Source: Timema cristinae (taxonomy: Eukaryota; Arthropoda; Insecta; Phasmatodea; Timematidae). From it: a DNA stretch of 64,000 nt. The translations under genes and the position numbers were made by a program. Location of the stretch: assembly GCA_039000515.1 (NCBI GenBank), contig JBCFYV010000935.1, forward strand, positions 66,249,109-66,313,108, read 5' to 3'. Shown here in pieces: positions 63,684 to 64,000 of this stretch. Each line of letters starts with the position of its first letter. Position 1 is the first letter of the stretch. The notes beneath the pieces are model-generated. The model worked only from the letters and a program-made list of their open reading frames with translations, did no database searches and was not told the origin of the DNA.

Positions 63684-63837
63684 ACAACTTGTGAATGTGG
63701 GGAATACCATGCCTCCACCGTGGTTCGGATCCCACGTTAAACTGTAGGTCCTCCATTTCATCTCACAATCCCCTACATTACACATTAGCGTAAGTCGTAT
63801 AACCCGAACAGGTAGTAAGACGCGATGCTAATAATAA
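63684..63837 (+). mobile_element. SINE-B, 5'-truncated, with 10-bp TSD
   Basis: Begins CACAACTTGTGAATGTGGGG (no tRNA head), ends CGCGATGCTAATAATAA. TAGATGCATC flanks it at 63674-63683 and 63838-63847. Confidence 0.9.
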
Positions 63838-64000
63838 TAGATGCATCTATCTAACTCATTTCTTGCATCCATCTAGGTTTGAACTAGGCTTGCATGGGCC
63901 TATAACTCAACCTATGAAACCAATACGCCTCATAAATGTTCCTATTAAGTTTGAAGTTTAAGGGACTGAGACTAGGGCAGTGTTTTTTTTTTTTTTTGCA

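Overview
This window looks like repeat-rich, gene-poor nuclear DNA from an animal, most plausibly an arthropod. The signs are an AT-rich background, very many tRNA-derived SINEs with A-rich, (ATT)n or (AAT)n tails, degraded non-LTR retrotransposon 3' ends, hAT-like, Tc1/mariner-like and Harbinger-like DNA transposon remnants, short non-autonomous Helitrons, and many minisatellites. The species cannot be named from this sequence alone. I found no protein-coding gene I would defend. The longest open frames lie in minisatellites or cross SINEs, and none shows a recognisable cellular domain. The only protein homology I recognise is decayed reverse-transcriptase C-terminal sequence of non-LTR elements (antisense near 18.7, 33.1-33.6 and 34.5-35.2 kb; sense near 11.7 and 28.0-28.2 kb).

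Five tRNA-derived SINE families can be separated by eye. SINE-A (about 35 copies) has a class-II (Leu/Ser-like) tRNA head. SINE-B (14 copies) has a different, class-I-like head. A and B nevertheless share nearly the same 3' tail of roughly 60 nt (CATTAGCGTAA ... AACCCGAACGGGTAG ... ACGCGGTGCTA plus an A/T microsatellite), which suggests that one LINE retrotransposition machinery mobilised both. SINE-C (six copies plus a scrap), SINE-D (two copies plus a doubtful one) and SINE-E (two) have other heads and tails. Target-site duplications (TSDs) are readable for many copies.

Layout. 1-400: 50-bp tandem array running off the left edge. 0.4-10 kb: SINE-A/B/C copies, and a three-level nest at 8.4-9.05 kb (palindromic element X, a hAT-like insertion with 8-bp TSD, a TA-flanked mariner-like MITE). 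10.3-11 kb: 30-bp and about 38-bp minisatellites. 11.2-18 kb: hAT/LINE remnants, a long AT-rich inverted-repeat element (13.26-13.96 kb) and SINEs. 18-25 kb: LINE scrap, 50-bp array, nested SINE-B in SINE-C, SINE-A cluster. 25-29.3 kb: two copies of an unknown 0.55-kb repeat, element X whose end has expanded into a 67-bp array, and a Helitron. 29.7-33.6 kb: SINE-E inside SINE-A, an 11-unit 104-bp array and LINE remnants. 34.5-40.5 kb: RTE-like fragment, a 78-bp array carrying splice-donor-like motifs next to CRE and NRF-1-like sites, a 44-46-bp array, 40-, 51- and 152-bp arrays. 40.8-49.9 kb: SINEs, a palindromic MITE and a second Helitron that sits exactly inside a 104-bp array. 50.1-51.85 kb: mariner-like MITE split by a 1.48-kb Harbinger-like element that itself holds two SINE-B copies. 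52-60 kb: SINEs, a tRNA-like tandem array and hAT remnants. 61.4-62.7 kb: degenerate satellite block containing, in inverted orientation, the same repeat as at 37.2-37.9 kb.

The interest of the window lies in its well-preserved record of nested transposition and in how transposon ends became tandem arrays. Coordinates of repeat edges are usually good to within about 5-15 bases.
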